A DNA stretch of 40,923 nucleotides from positions 1 to 40,923 of the IMG/VR virus record IMGVR_UViG_3300009034_000102; one strand, 5' to 3'. The notes beneath the pieces were generated by a model, which saw only the letters and a list, made by a program, of their open reading frames with translations, did no database searches and was not told the DNA's origin. The DNA is from a virus. This document shows, in pieces, positions 1 through 6,595 of the stretch. Both the position numbers and the translations under genes were made by a program. The first letter of the stretch is position 1. Each line of letters starts with the position of its first letter.

Positions 1-119
1 CCCACATCTATCTTGACCTGAGCCTCTTTCCACTCGAATAGAAAGCCGCCAGGTCGCTCGCTTATCTCTGGTGTCATACGATACCCTCAAAGCCTTTGTT
101 GCCCTCTTTTTTCTGCTTC
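1..119. repeat. Terminal overlap of a circular contig, left copy
   Basis: These 119 bases are identical to 40805-40923. Joining the copies restores an uninterrupted pair of genes across the junction: the ATPase start codon (77-75 here, 40881-40879 at the right end) overlaps the stop codon of the DnaB-N gene by four bases. Positions 1-77 therefore also carry, on the minus strand, the first 25 codons of the ATPase. A k-mer-sized assembly overlap is the simplest explanation; a physical terminal repeat is less likely. Confidence 0.97.
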
Positions 120-553
120 TCAACGAGAGGTTTGTAGCCCCGCCTCATCATGGCCAAATCTCTCACCACTTCGGCATAGTATTTAGCGTGAACCGCAGTC
201 GGCGTCTGGCCGATGAGGTAGATAAAATAGTCTGCAATCTGTTTGAAGAACTCCCGCAACTTGTCGGCGTACTCTTCAAGGTGGAGCTTGGGGTACTGCT
301 GTCGAAAGTAATCCATCAGGACGCCTTCCTTGAGCACCGCCATCGCCTTGATGGGGTTCACATAGGGCGTTCCGTCAGGAAGCTCATCTGATAGCCGCTC
401 AAAAGCTGCCCAGATAAGTTGATTGCGCTCCCTGAAAAAATCCTGAGCAGAAACCATACTTCTGACTTCTGCCCAGGATTCAGGCTGGATAATGACGGAT
501 CCTATGAGTCCTTCCTCCGCCTCGAACGAGTGCGGCTGCATCGGTGTCTGCAT
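74..553 (-). CDS. Stand-alone DnaB helicase N-terminal-like domain protein
   Basis: The 159-residue product opens like the N-terminal domain of replicative DnaB helicases: a PHSFEAEEGLIGSVI segment near residues 6-20 (the family has P.n..AE..vLG.il), then FFRERNQLIWAAFERL. In full-length DnaB this helical domain forms the hexamer collar and contacts primase and loader. Here it stops at 159 residues with no RecA-like core. The core is supplied by the next gene on the circle (39643-40881), whose ATG overlaps this stop as ATGA. The start follows the upstream TAG directly, with AAGGCGG as a modest ribosome site. Assignment to DnaB-N is by motif; a split helicase or a helicase-loader pair is inferred. 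Confidence 0.72.
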   Translation of the reverse strand: MQTPMQPHSFEAEEGLIGSVIIQPESWAEVRSMVSAQDFFRERNQLIWAAFERLSDELPDGTPYVNPIKAMAVLKEGVLMDYFRQQYPKLHLEEYADKLREFFKQIADYFIYLIGQTPTAVHAKYYAEVVRDLAMMRRGYKPLVEKQKKEGNKGFEGIV

Positions 554-790
554 CTACCGCCTTCCCCTGTCGCTCTTCTTCTTTAGCGAGCGCATATAGG
601 CTCGCCTGTCTCGTCTGTTTGGCTTTATCTCTTGGGGCTCAATACAATGGCATGGCCCCCATTCAATCTCGCCATCAATCCGATAACCAACCTTCCCCCT
701 GCCCCAGCACATTTTGCAGTGAGGGTTTGGCTTGGGCTCTTCGGCCTTTTGCTTTCGGAAGAACTCGACTAGGTTTTTGATAACTTGCAT
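554..790 (-). CDS. Small zinc-finger protein, DnaJ-like CxxCxGxG motif
   Basis: The 78-residue protein has CKMCWGRG near residues 25-32 and a second Cys pair, CHC, about 20 residues later, resembling one half of a DnaJ-type zinc finger. The C-terminus is very basic (KSDRGRR), suiting nucleic-acid contact. Its stop abuts the start of the DnaB-N gene and it directly follows the gene at 791-1084, so it is part of the replication operon. Function unknown. Confidence 0.7.
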   Translation of the reverse strand: MQVIKNLVEFFRKQKAEEPKPNPHCKMCWGRGKVGYRIDGEIEWGPCHCIEPQEIKPNRRDRRAYMRSLKKKSDRGRR

Positions 791-1084
791 CTACCTCGGC
801 CACTCCTTGCCACAATATGTATATGGTTGCCCCTGGCAGAGCGTGCAGGGGTCAAACCCATCTTTGGGGACAAGTTGAACTAGGGACTCCCCATCGTAGG
901 CGTAATCAATAGCAAGACAAACCAAGCTGGGCCAGCAATGTTCTGGGTGTGCTCCCTCAAACCTTTCTAGGATGTCAATAGCCCTGTGAAATCTCGTTTC
1001 CCAAGTGCTATCATTTAGGCGTTGTGAGAAACGGTCAGCTTTTACTTTTGCGGCTTGTTGGCAGTGTTCACAATTACTGTTCAT
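791..1084 (-). CDS. Cysteine-rich small protein, unknown function
   Basis: The 97-residue product carries CEHC at residues 5-8 and CTLC about 12 residues from the C-terminus, with a helical middle. The ATG at 1084 is chosen over an upstream candidate because GGGGGAG precedes it. The stop is immediately followed by the ATG of the zinc-finger gene at 790. Two separated CxxC pairs suggest one zinc site. No family recognised. Confidence 0.68.
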   Translation of the reverse strand: MNSNCEHCQQAAKVKADRFSQRLNDSTWETRFHRAIDILERFEGAHPEHCWPSLVCLAIDYAYDGESLVQLVPKDGFDPCTLCQGQPYTYCGKEWPR

Positions 1085-1094
1085 CTCTCCCCCA

Positions 1095-1361
1095 TCACCG
1101 CCGCTTCTCAATAATGTCAAGAAGGCGATGTGTAATCTTCAAGTCCTCAACACGGAGGCGCTCGTCCAGACGAGGCTTGATATGCCCCTGTTGCTCCAAG
1201 GATTCGACAAGGCTCGGAATATCTCGAAAGTCAATCCTCACATCAATAGCCTCGTCAGGTAGTTCAATCGCCTCCTCATACCAGCCAGCTTTCACATGGC
1301 ACAATAACCTCCAAGAAGGGTCAAGAAACCAAGCTCCATTGTGATAGCGCTTATCAGGCAT
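1095..1361 (-). CDS. Hypothetical protein, faint ParB-like N-terminal resemblance
   Basis: The product is 88 residues. The segment VRIDFRDIPSLVESLEQQG loosely resembles the ParB/Spo0J nuclease-domain phrase in which a dipeptide after a short strand is followed by LxxSIxxxG, but the GERR box is absent. Two ATGs lie in tandem; the second (1361) gives better spacing from AAAGGAGG. Unknown function; the ParB resemblance is weak and should not be carried forward as an assignment. Confidence 0.62.
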   Translation of the reverse strand: MPDKRYHNGAWFLDPSWRLLCHVKAGWYEEAIELPDEAIDVRIDFRDIPSLVESLEQQGHIKPRLDERLRVEDLKITHRLLDIIEKRR

Positions 1362-1440
1362 CATTACCTCCTTTCTCCCCCATCACCGCCAGCCCTTCAC
1401 CCTGATGAAGGGCCAGCAGGGCGGCCTCATCTCTAGTCAT
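1354..1440 (-). CDS. 28-residue micro-ORF in the early operon
   Basis: A short ORF starts at an ATGA overlap with the stop of the gene at 1437-1655 and ends seven bases inside the next gene, so it exactly fills an otherwise empty 75-base gap. Its 3' end also supplies the GGAGG ribosome site for the following start. It could be a true micropeptide or only a coupling leader. No motif seen. Confidence 0.4.
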   Translation of the reverse strand: MTRDEAALLALHQGEGLAVMGEKGGNDA

Positions 1441-1655
1441 CGGATACCTCCCTTCAGCCCTTCAAATGGCAACTTGCTCAGTAGCTCGCTTTCGCTGCTC
1501 ATGCACTCCACAATTTGGGTCCACAGTGGCAACGGCAATGGTGCTTTCCTTCGTAGCAACCACCTCAAAAGCCCCCGCAGACCACGTTTCCACTCCCGCT
1601 CAGCCGCCTGACGCCTTGTTTCCTCAATATCCCAATCGAGCAATGTGACTGGCAT
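1437..1655 (-). CDS. Hypothetical small basic protein
   Basis: The product is 72 residues from ATG 1655, selected for the strong AAGGAGGAGAG site before it. A central arginine-rich amphipathic helix (REWKRGLRGLLRWLLRRK) could bind nucleic acid or membrane. No recognised family. Confidence 0.6.
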   Translation of the reverse strand: MPVTLLDWDIEETRRQAAEREWKRGLRGLLRWLLRRKAPLPLPLWTQIVECMSSESELLSKLPFEGLKGGIR

Positions 1656-1690
1656 CTCTCCTCCTTTCCAATACACAAGGCTACCCTATA

Positions 1691-1885
1691 TCACCAGCCT
1701 TCCAACCACTCCTCAATTGCCTTAACCCGAGCTGAATCCAAGTCGGCAAGTATCCGTTCGTAGCCAGTTGCGCACGGTTTGCAGAAAACCAAGAAACGCT
1801 TATTGAACTTGTACGTTTCTACCCCAGTTTCCGTTTCCCACTCGACAGCGCACCTGTCGCAGGTAACAACTGTTTTGACTGCCAT
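1691..1885 (-). CDS. Small zinc-ribbon protein
   Basis: The 64-residue product has CDRC near residue 9 and CKPC about 23 residues later, a typical spacing for a treble-clef or zinc-ribbon fold. ATG 1885 is preferred to an in-frame GTG at 1894 because GGGAGGTG lies at normal distance upstream. Target unknown. Confidence 0.68.
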   Translation of the reverse strand: MAVKTVVTCDRCAVEWETETGVETYKFNKRFLVFCKPCATGYERILADLDSARVKAIEEWLEGW

Positions 1886-1978
1886 CTCTATCACCTCCCC
1901 TCAACACACAAGGCCAGCCCCGTGAACCCGAAAGCTCACGAAGTTGGCCTTGAGCAGGAATGTATTTGGTTGTTAGGC

Positions 1979-2149
1979 TTACTTATCCGTTACAGGCTCG
2001 ATGATGATTCTATCTCGTGTTACTGTAGCCTTGAGCCTGGTCGGTATCCAATGCTTGGGTATAGGAAGTTCAAACCCAAGGTAGATAAGTTCTAGGGTAG
2101 GTTCACAGGTCAGTTCATCGAAGATTGGAGTCTCATATTGCTCCATCAT
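1979..2149 (-). CDS. Hypothetical 56-residue protein
   Basis: The reading frame opens with tandem ATGs at 2149 and 2146 after AGAGGTGA, and the first ATG overlaps the preceding stop as ATGA. The sequence is mixed beta-like (LELIYLGFELPIP, RIIIEPV) with no cysteine cluster. Function unknown. 1895-1978, downstream of it, has no gene. Confidence 0.6.
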   Translation of the reverse strand: MMEQYETPIFDELTCEPTLELIYLGFELPIPKHWIPTRLKATVTRDRIIIEPVTDK

Positions 2150-2298
2150 TCACCTCTTAGCCGCCGAGGTCTCCAAGGCCTGCTCAAGACTAATTGGGGG
2201 CAGCCCCAGAAACCCCGACGGCCACTCTTAGCAGTGAAATAGATAGTGCTTGTGCGTAGCAGGCCTTTGGTTACAGGGGCAGGGGTTATCTCTATCAT
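2146..2298 (-). CDS. Possible overlapping 50-residue ORF
   Basis: An alternative frame begins inside the 3' end of the gene at 2228-2515 and runs to a TGA that overlaps the next start as ATGA. That overlap and its filling of a 78-base gap favour it. The arginine-rich tail and lack of a good ribosome site argue against. It may be chance. Confidence 0.3.
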   Translation of the reverse strand: MIEITPAPVTKGLLRTSTIYFTAKSGRRGFWGCPQLVLSRPWRPRRLRGE

Positions 2299-2515
2299 CA
2301 CTGAACCTTTCACCTTCGGCAAACACCCATCCCCCAGCCAGGCCAGTGATAACCGCTGCCATCCGTTCCTTGACTTCTTCAAGGGGCAGAGACGAGCACA
2401 CTGATGCATTGCCTAACCCCTCTGCGTAGATGATAAAGTCATCATCCTCTGCCTTGGATGCCTTGATTGCTTCCTCTAATGCTTCAGGCGAACCATATCC
2501 TAGAAAGTTACTCAT
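2228..2515 (-). CDS. Hypothetical acidic protein
   Basis: The product is 95 residues, beginning MSNFLGYGSPEALEEAIKAS after AGGAGAAACA. A helical acidic N-terminal half is followed by a Cys/His tail (PCPCNQ ... HKHYLFHC) that might hold zinc. No family recognised. Confidence 0.66.
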   Translation of the reverse strand: MSNFLGYGSPEALEEAIKASKAEDDDFIIYAEGLGNASVCSSLPLEEVKERMAAVITGLAGGWVFAEGERFSDDRDNPCPCNQRPATHKHYLFHC

Positions 2516-2524
2516 TGTTTCTCC

Positions 2525-2620
2525 TCATTTCTTCCTCAACCACCACAGCAGAAAGCCATAGAGGGCAAGAAGAACTGTCGCACCAGCGATCATCAGAACC
2601 GCTAACTTCTCAAGATTCAT
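2525..2620 (-). CDS. 31-residue single-span membrane peptide
   Basis: A GAGGTGAAGG site precedes an ATG opening a short acidic/basic N-terminus, one hydrophobic span (VLMIAGATVLLALYGFLLWW) and a basic end RKK. The positive-inside pattern predicts N-out, C-in. It lies between two early genes in the same direction. Possible roles include inner-membrane modulation of the host; none is shown. Confidence 0.6.
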   Translation of the reverse strand: MNLEKLAVLMIAGATVLLALYGFLLWWLRKK

Positions 2621-2623
2621 CCT

Positions 2624-2887
2624 TCACCTCGTGAGCCCTTCTTGGAAGGGTGAAGGATCATCGGTATCCTCTAAAAAGATTACCAAGCCTCTCTTGTTCT
2701 CCACTTCTAGCCTGAGGAAGGGGTGGTCAGTTGGAACTTGAACTCCTGGTATAATCCATACAGTTGGGCATTTGGCCTTCAGCGCCTCCAAGACGGCGTC
2801 AGCGCCAGCCTCATAAGCAGTTCGGTGCATACCCGCATAATAACTAGGTATCGACCACCCCTTGGGTCTCCATCCTTGCTTAGTCAA
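2624..2887 (-). CDS. Hypothetical protein, TTG start
   Basis: The 87-residue frame has no upstream ATG; the start used here is TTG at 2887 behind AAAGGA. It contains GMHRTAYEAGADAVLEALK, a helix seen in many small phage proteins of unknown role, followed by a beta-rich half. The gene overlaps the end of the 43-residue gene before it by eight bases. Confidence 0.6.
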   Translation of the reverse strand: MTKQGWRPKGWSIPSYYAGMHRTAYEAGADAVLEALKAKCPTVWIIPGVQVPTDHPFLRLEVENKRGLVIFLEDTDDPSPFQEGLTR

Positions 2888-3011
2888 AGTAGCACCATCC
2901 TTTCAGGAGTAGCATAAGAAAGCGCCATAGCCTTTTGTGAAGAGGGAAAAGAAGTTCAACCTTTATTCGACCCTGACGGAACTTATATTGTGTATACACC
3001 AAGTCGCTCAC
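2880..3011 (-). CDS. 43-residue basic/aromatic peptide
   Basis: The GTG start overlaps the preceding stop as GTGA, and the frame runs to a stop just inside the next gene, filling the whole gap. The product is rich in Arg, Phe, Leu and Trp (HKRLWRFLMLLLKGWCYF), suggesting an amphipathic membrane-active helix. Existence is supported by spacing rather than homology. Confidence 0.5.
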   Translation of the reverse strand: MSDLVYTQYKFRQGRIKVELLFPLHKRLWRFLMLLLKGWCYFD

Positions 3012-3265
3012 AGCCCAGCCTCCTGCCTGAAGGCTTGCCAGCATAAATTACAATGATGTCGCAAGCGTGGAACAGGGTAATGATTGCAGACTTCCATGCC
3101 CCACTCCGCTATCTTGCGGGCTTGGGCCTGGGCACCATCAGCCCACTCTTCGGCCAGTTGGTTTATCATATGTTTGGGAGGCATCTTCAATCCGTGCTTC
3201 GCCTCCAATTCCAACATACGTTCATACATACCATCCCACGGGCTCTCAACCTTCCAGTCGCTCAT
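3008..3265 (-). CDS. Small protein with EWGxExC...CNxCWQAF zinc motif
   Basis: The 85-residue protein ends with EWGMEVC, a histidine-rich stretch and CNLCWQAF. The same C-terminal pattern occurs in the gene at 7154-7384, so the two are paralogues with different N-termini. Three or more Cys/His ligands suggest a zinc knuckle. The start sits in a GAGGAGGCCAA translation-initiation cassette shared with several neighbours. Confidence 0.72.
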   Translation of the reverse strand: MSDWKVESPWDGMYERMLELEAKHGLKMPPKHMINQLAEEWADGAQAQARKIAEWGMEVCNHYPVPRLRHHCNLCWQAFRQEAGL

Positions 3266-3390
3266 TTGGCCTCCTCAATTTCTAAGCCAAACCACCGACA
3301 CCCATGATTCCACTTGTAGACAAGCCAAGCCCAAAAGCTCTTGCACTGCCAAGGAAAAGAGTAGCTAATGTTGTATCCTAAAACCTTCAT
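3262..3390 (-). CDS. 42-residue aromatic-rich peptide
   Basis: ATG 3390 is chosen because GGGAGGCAAGAAA precedes it, rather than farther upstream. The product is Trp/Tyr-rich and ends EIEEAK, whose codons double as the ribosome site of the next gene (ATGA overlap). No transmembrane span is obvious. Unknown function. Confidence 0.58.
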   Translation of the reverse strand: MKVLGYNISYSFPWQCKSFWAWLVYKWNHGCRWFGLEIEEAK

Positions 3391-3677
3391 TTTCTTGCCT
3401 CCCTGAACCAGCCATCTTTCTGTATAGCCTCTTTCGTTGCGCATATTGCTTCAAACTCGCCCTCATAACTATGCGGGTCAGGGCTAGGCGGTTCCGCCCC
3501 CAAGTCCGCCACCTTCAGGGCGGGGATGTCTCTTAACAATCTTTGTGCCCTAGCTAAGAACATTGGTTTCATATCAGCAGCCCATAAAATTGCCTTGTCC
3601 CACCAATCTTCACCAAAGCCATAATGCTGGGAGAGTTTCCTTGCTATTTCCTCAATTACCTGTTCCCTTATCGACAT
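3387..3677 (-). CDS. Hypothetical helical protein
   Basis: The product is 96 residues from ATG 3677 behind AGGAGGCC. Predicted mostly alpha-helical with an aromatic patch (EDWWDKAILWAADMKPMF). It ends at an ATGA overlap with the next small gene. No family recognised. Confidence 0.64.
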   Translation of the reverse strand: MSIREQVIEEIARKLSQHYGFGEDWWDKAILWAADMKPMFLARAQRLLRDIPALKVADLGAEPPSPDPHSYEGEFEAICATKEAIQKDGWFREARK

Positions 3678-3948
3678 CCCTGGCCTCCTCATTACTCCGC
3701 ACCCATATGGCTCCATCCAAATCTACTTTGCATTTGGGCAGAGGCTTAATCTTCCCTAAGTTAGTTTGTGGCTCTAGCAAGTCACTATCGAGTTTGATGT
3801 CTCCACCTTGGTCTCTGAGAACCGACATTGAGCACCCATCTTCTCGCTGTATGCTTAATCCAAGGTCATGGGCATCCCAAATTACATAACGCAAGCCTCG
3901 GGTTGTTTCCAACACAATTGCATTTGCAGCCCTTGGTTCCACCTTCAT
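3652..3948 (-). CDS. Hypothetical beta-rich protein
   Basis: ATG 3948 overlaps the preceding stop as TAATG and follows AGGAGGCCGAA. The 98-residue product alternates short strands (AIVLETTRGLRYVIWDA) with charged loops. Its last 25 bases overlap the next gene, including the shared EEA codons used as ribosome site. Function unknown. Confidence 0.62.
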   Translation of the reverse strand: MKVEPRAANAIVLETTRGLRYVIWDAHDLGLSIQREDGCSMSVLRDQGGDIKLDSDLLEPQTNLGKIKPLPKCKVDLDGAIWVRSNEEARDVDKGTGN

Positions 3949-4214
3949 TATTCGGCCTCCTCTCTCTTGGCCCACCTATCTATGACCTTGCATCGGATTC
4001 CATAGGATTGAACTTGACCAGTCATCATTTCGATCAAGTCTTTGCGTTTAGGTTTCAATATAACCGAGATATCGCCATTCTCATCTGGGAACTCTTCATA
4101 ATCGGAAACTGTGGCCGCCCCTCTCGCCATACCCTTAATCAAAGCAATTAGGGGAGTGTAGATTGCTCTGTTGTCACCGATATTAAACCAAATCTTAACC
4201 CTTGGTTCCTTCAT
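3948..4214 (-). CDS. Hypothetical protein
   Basis: The 88-residue product begins MKEPRVKIWFNIGDNRAI after a perfect GAGGAGGCCAAGGA site and ends REEAE at a TAATG overlap. Mixed alpha/beta appearance without cysteine pairs. Unknown function. Confidence 0.63.
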   Translation of the reverse strand: MKEPRVKIWFNIGDNRAIYTPLIALIKGMARGAATVSDYEEFPDENGDISVILKPKRKDLIEMMTGQVQSYGIRCKVIDRWAKREEAE

Positions 4215-4244
4215 TCCTTGGCCTCCTCTCCTCGCTCACCGAAT

Positions 4245-4430
4245 TCAGTCCTTATTCCAAGTTCGAGAACCCCACGGGTTATTGTATTTGCAAGTAAATG
4301 ATTTCGTTTCGGTATATGCATCGCAATTCAGACAGCGATAATGGTAGATGAGAACATTGCCTTCCCATCTTGAATCAATAAACCTGATGCTCTCTGAATC
4401 ACACTGAGGGCACCTATCTAATTTCGACAT
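4245..4430 (-). CDS. Zinc-ribbon mini-protein
   Basis: Two CxxC knuckles, CPQC at residues 7-10 and CLNC at about 33-36, with aromatic strands between, give a textbook zinc-ribbon of 61 residues. Such ribbons bind nucleic acid or RNA polymerase, but nothing here shows the partner. Start and upstream C-terminal codons share the repeated GAGGAGGCCAAGG cassette. Confidence 0.72.
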   Translation of the reverse strand: MSKLDRCPQCDSESIRFIDSRWEGNVLIYHYRCLNCDAYTETKSFTCKYNNPWGSRTWNKD

Positions 4431-4722
4431 CCTTGGCCTCCTCGTCTATCAGCATTTCAAAAGTTCTACATACTGACATAGCCGCCTCCTCTTCGCCTAC
4501 CATTGACGCACATTGCACCTCCCCCTTGGGGTTCTGAAGATGACTAAAGTAAAAGAACTTATCATTTGATAGGTCATAGAATGACCATAGCCTAATCTCC
4601 AGTTCCCGCTTGTGCGCTTCAGGCACCAACCACTTGAAGCAGGCATCGAGGCTAGAAGTAAAGAGTATCTCATAGGCAACATTAGCCCACTCCGACAGCT
4701 TCCTATTCAGTTCCTCACTCAT
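4414..4722 (-). CDS. Phage ABA-sandwich-like protein, copy 1
   Basis: The 102-residue product contains SLDACFKWLVP near residue 24 and a C-terminal CRTFEMLIDEEAK, matching the phage ABA sandwich family (xxSLDACFKWLVPKL ... ALCxAIEKLID). A second copy is at 6233-6595. Proteins of this family are common in phages of Gram-positive and related hosts; their job is unknown. The first 21 bases resemble those of the adjacent gene, giving both the start MSEELNRKL, evidence of duplication. Confidence 0.72.
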   Translation of the reverse strand: MSEELNRKLSEWANVAYEILFTSSLDACFKWLVPEAHKRELEIRLWSFYDLSNDKFFYFSHLQNPKGEVQCASMVGEEEAAMSVCRTFEMLIDEEAKDVEIR

Positions 4723-4961
4723 TCCTTGGCCTCCTCAATATTGACCCTTACGATTCGCCCTTCGCCCCTAGCTTCGGCTTCCTTGAAGCCATCGGGGGAG
4801 CACATCTCTACTAGAAATCTTCTATCGTAAACATAACAGTAGGCGCCTGTCTTATTGTCAAACCAAGCCCAATACAACTTCCTATTCAGTTCCTCGCTCA
4901 TGGGTGCTCCTCCGTATTCTTCCCAAGCATCTTGGTCTAGTGGTGCGTATTGGGTCATCAT
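4719..4961 (-). CDS. Small protein with two plausible starts, MSEELNRKL duplicate
   Basis: From ATG 4961 (after GAGGAGGG and overlapping the preceding stop as ATGA) the product is 80 residues. A second in-frame ATG at 4901, with its own GGAGGAGCACCC site, would give 60 residues starting MSEELNRKL as in the neighbouring gene. The C-terminus NIEEAKE is encoded by the next gene's ribosome site. Possibly a truncated ABA-sandwich relative fused to a different N-terminus. Confidence 0.6.
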   Translation of the reverse strand: MMTQYAPLDQDAWEEYGGAPMSEELNRKLYWAWFDNKTGAYCYVYDRRFLVEMCSPDGFKEAEARGEGRIVRVNIEEAKE

Positions 4962-5128
4962 CCCTCCTCTCCGCTGCCTCTCTCCAAATCCTCTGCTGTA
5001 GCATGAGCGACGTATTCAAGGTCGTCAGGATTATGTAGGATATAAATAGAGCCAACCCTTTGCGATATTATAAGCACCTGCCGCTCCCCCTTGAAGACTA
5101 CCTCATCCCCGATTTTGAACTTCGCCAT
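4958..5128 (-). CDS. Small SH3/KOW-like protein
   Basis: The 56-residue product MAKFKIGDEVVFKGERQVLI... has the strand-turn-strand pattern of KOW/SH3-type barrels (KxGDxVVxxG, then a hydrophobic strand, then SIYIL). Such minimal barrels often bind RNA or proteins. It is the first gene after the noncoding structured stretch 5129-5457 and overlaps the next start as ATGA. Confidence 0.62.
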   Translation of the reverse strand: MAKFKIGDEVVFKGERQVLIISQRVGSIYILHNPDDLEYVAHATAEDLERGSGEEG

Positions 5129-5291
5129 CACCGCCTCCGCTGCCGCCGAGGGTGGCTGGTAGTATAAGCCTACTCGGCTTCTCCAGCCTAAACTGAGTAG
5201 CTAATTCAGTCCGCTTTCCCATCGCTGCCTAGCTTATGCCAGTGGTGCGCATGGTTTCGGCGCATACTCCACCCCCAGCGGCAACCGAGAA

Positions 5292-5403
5292 CCCTGCTTG
5301 GCTTAGGACTGTAGCTTGGTATCAGTCACCCGATATGTGCTTTACCCCCAAGCCAGGTATCATCGGTGGGGATTCCATCTACCCGTTACGCCACCAAGCA
5401 GGG
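5292..5403 (-). ncRNA. tRNA-like structured RNA element A
   Basis: On the minus strand a perfect 10-bp closing stem, CCCTGCTTGG (5403-5394) with CCAAGCAGGG (5301-5292), encloses a 92-base interior. The 5' side continues TGGCGTAACGGGTAGATG, which resembles a tRNA D-arm. Inside, CACCGAT can pair with ATCGGGTG (one bulge), and GACTG with CAGTC. A homologous element with the identical closing stem is at 14303-14449. It sits in the roughly 330-base gene-free stretch 5129-5457, which also holds an ATCCCC/GGGGAT hairpin (5409-5414 with 5453-5458) right after the upstream stop. Not a convincing canonical tRNA: no proper anticodon arm is visible. Confidence 0.5.
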
Positions 5404-5457
5404 CACTCATCCCCGAGGCCAACAGCGCTTCATGCGGATAGAGCCGGCTTCAGGGGA

Positions 5458-5685
5458 TTACCACAAAGCTGCTCCACAATCCCTTGTCTCAGTATGTAGC
5501 TGAATCCCAAACAGGAATTTACGGCAACGGGCACAAAAGGCCCAGTATGTTCGATTTGGCGCTAGGGGATAGAGAAGCTTAACTCTCTTGTGCCTACTTG
5601 TGGCCCAGCAAACAAGCCTGCCCAGCGTTATCGCCAACCAATACGGCCATACTGTCGGGTATATCCTTATTGCTTTGTTCATCAT
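5458..5685 (-). CDS. Hypothetical small basic protein
   Basis: Start at 5685 or 5682 (tandem ATG) after GGGAGG, overlapping the upstream stop. The roughly 75-residue product is basic and aromatic with a hydrophobic stretch VWPYWLAITLGRLVCWA and a CARC pair later. It may be membrane-peripheral or zinc-binding; unknown. Confidence 0.55.
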   Translation of the reverse strand: MMNKAIRIYPTVWPYWLAITLGRLVCWATSRHKRVKLLYPLAPNRTYWAFCARCRKFLFGIQLHTETRDCGAALW

Positions 5686-5897
5686 CAGCCTCCCGACAAC
5701 TCGATGGCTTGCAGAACCTCGCACAGAAACTCTATGTAGGCTTGCAATAGCTCTGCGGATGGGAAGACATCGCCAAGCAGGTCTAAGCTGGTAATCTCTC
5801 CATCACGCACTAGTGCCTTCCAAGTACGGTCGCCCCCAAGCATATGTCTGTCGAGCATCTTGACCTCCACCTGTACCTCTTTTACTTCGGTTAGCAT
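5685..5897 (-). CDS. Hypothetical acidic helical protein
   Basis: The 70-residue product opens MLTEVKEVQVEVKMLDRHM after AAGGGGGTATC, a leader resembling those at 8703 and 9086. The C-terminal half is one long helix (SAELLQAYIEFLCEVLQAIEL). No family recognised. Confidence 0.6.
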   Translation of the reverse strand: MLTEVKEVQVEVKMLDRHMLGGDRTWKALVRDGEITSLDLLGDVFPSAELLQAYIEFLCEVLQAIELSGG

Positions 5898-5923
5898 GAT
5901 ACCCCCTTCTACCCCTTACAACG

Positions 5924-6184
5924 CTAGAATGTTATGTCTCTGCTCTTGCTACCGAAGAAACTCATTGACCGCACCTTATCACATCCATCCCGTTTAGCTA
6001 CTGTTAGACCATCCTCCCATCTTCTGAGAAGACTAGCGGGCTTGTTGCAATAGCAGCATTCAAACTCCGCACCGACAAATAGCCATATACATGTATTCGC
6101 CCCCTCCCCTGGTCTACAGAACTCCTTGACCTCATCAGCACTAAGATAGATGTCCGTTGTGAAGTCGCCAACAATAGCTCTCAT
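5924..6184 (-). CDS. Hypothetical cysteine-containing protein
   Basis: The product is 86 residues with CCYC near residue 43 and scattered further cysteines (FCRPGEG, CIWLF, GCDKV). Start follows GAGGAGGCGAAGCT. A zinc site is possible. 6185-6232, upstream of it, holds no gene. Confidence 0.62.
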   Translation of the reverse strand: MRAIVGDFTTDIYLSADEVKEFCRPGEGANTCIWLFVGAEFECCYCNKPASLLRRWEDGLTVAKRDGCDKVRSMSFFGSKSRDITF

Positions 6185-6232
6185 AGCTTCGCCTCCTCAA
6201 ACATCCTGACCTCACCCCTTATCCCGTAAGGA

Positions 6233-6595
6233 TTATTCCTTGGGCTCGTCTATCAGCTTCTCAATGGCACGGCACAGGGCTAGGGCAGGGGTTTCAGCTT
6301 CACCATAGCTTCTGCTTAATAGTTTCCCGACGCCCCCGCCTGCCAATACATCGGCCATCCATTTTGTGGGATGGTCGAGGCCATTACTCAGGGTAACTTG
6401 TCTTAGCTTCGGCACCAGCCACTTGAAGCAGGCATCGAGGCTGGAGGGGAAGTCGGGTAAACGATATAGGTGTTCGTCGCCTATTGATACCTTGCTAGGC
6501 GGTGACATATTGGGTTCAAGCCACAATTCCTCATTGTTCAATGACCAGTAACCCTTTCGAAACCCTGCCCACTCTGCCAGCTTTTCAATGTTCAT
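6233..6595 (-). CDS. Phage ABA-sandwich-like protein, copy 2
   Basis: The 120-residue product has the fuller family pattern: MNIEKLAEWAGF at the start, SSLDACFKWLVPKL in the middle and TPALALCRAIEKLIDE at the end. It is a paralogue of 4414-4722. ATG 6595 is used because it overlaps the upstream stop as ATGA and carries the GGCCAAGGA leader. Family function is not established. Confidence 0.78.
   Translation of the reverse strand: MNIEKLAEWAGFRKGYWSLNNEELWLEPNMSPPSKVSIGDEHLYRLPDFPSSLDACFKWLVPKLRQVTLSNGLDHPTKWMADVLAGGGVGKLLSRSYGEAETPALALCRAIEKLIDEPKE

Noticed and set aside
1-119. Physical direct terminal repeat as in T7-like phages
   Set aside because: The overlap lies inside coding sequence, splits no operon, and has an assembler-like length; true terminal repeats usually lie near packaging genes, which are 8 kb away.
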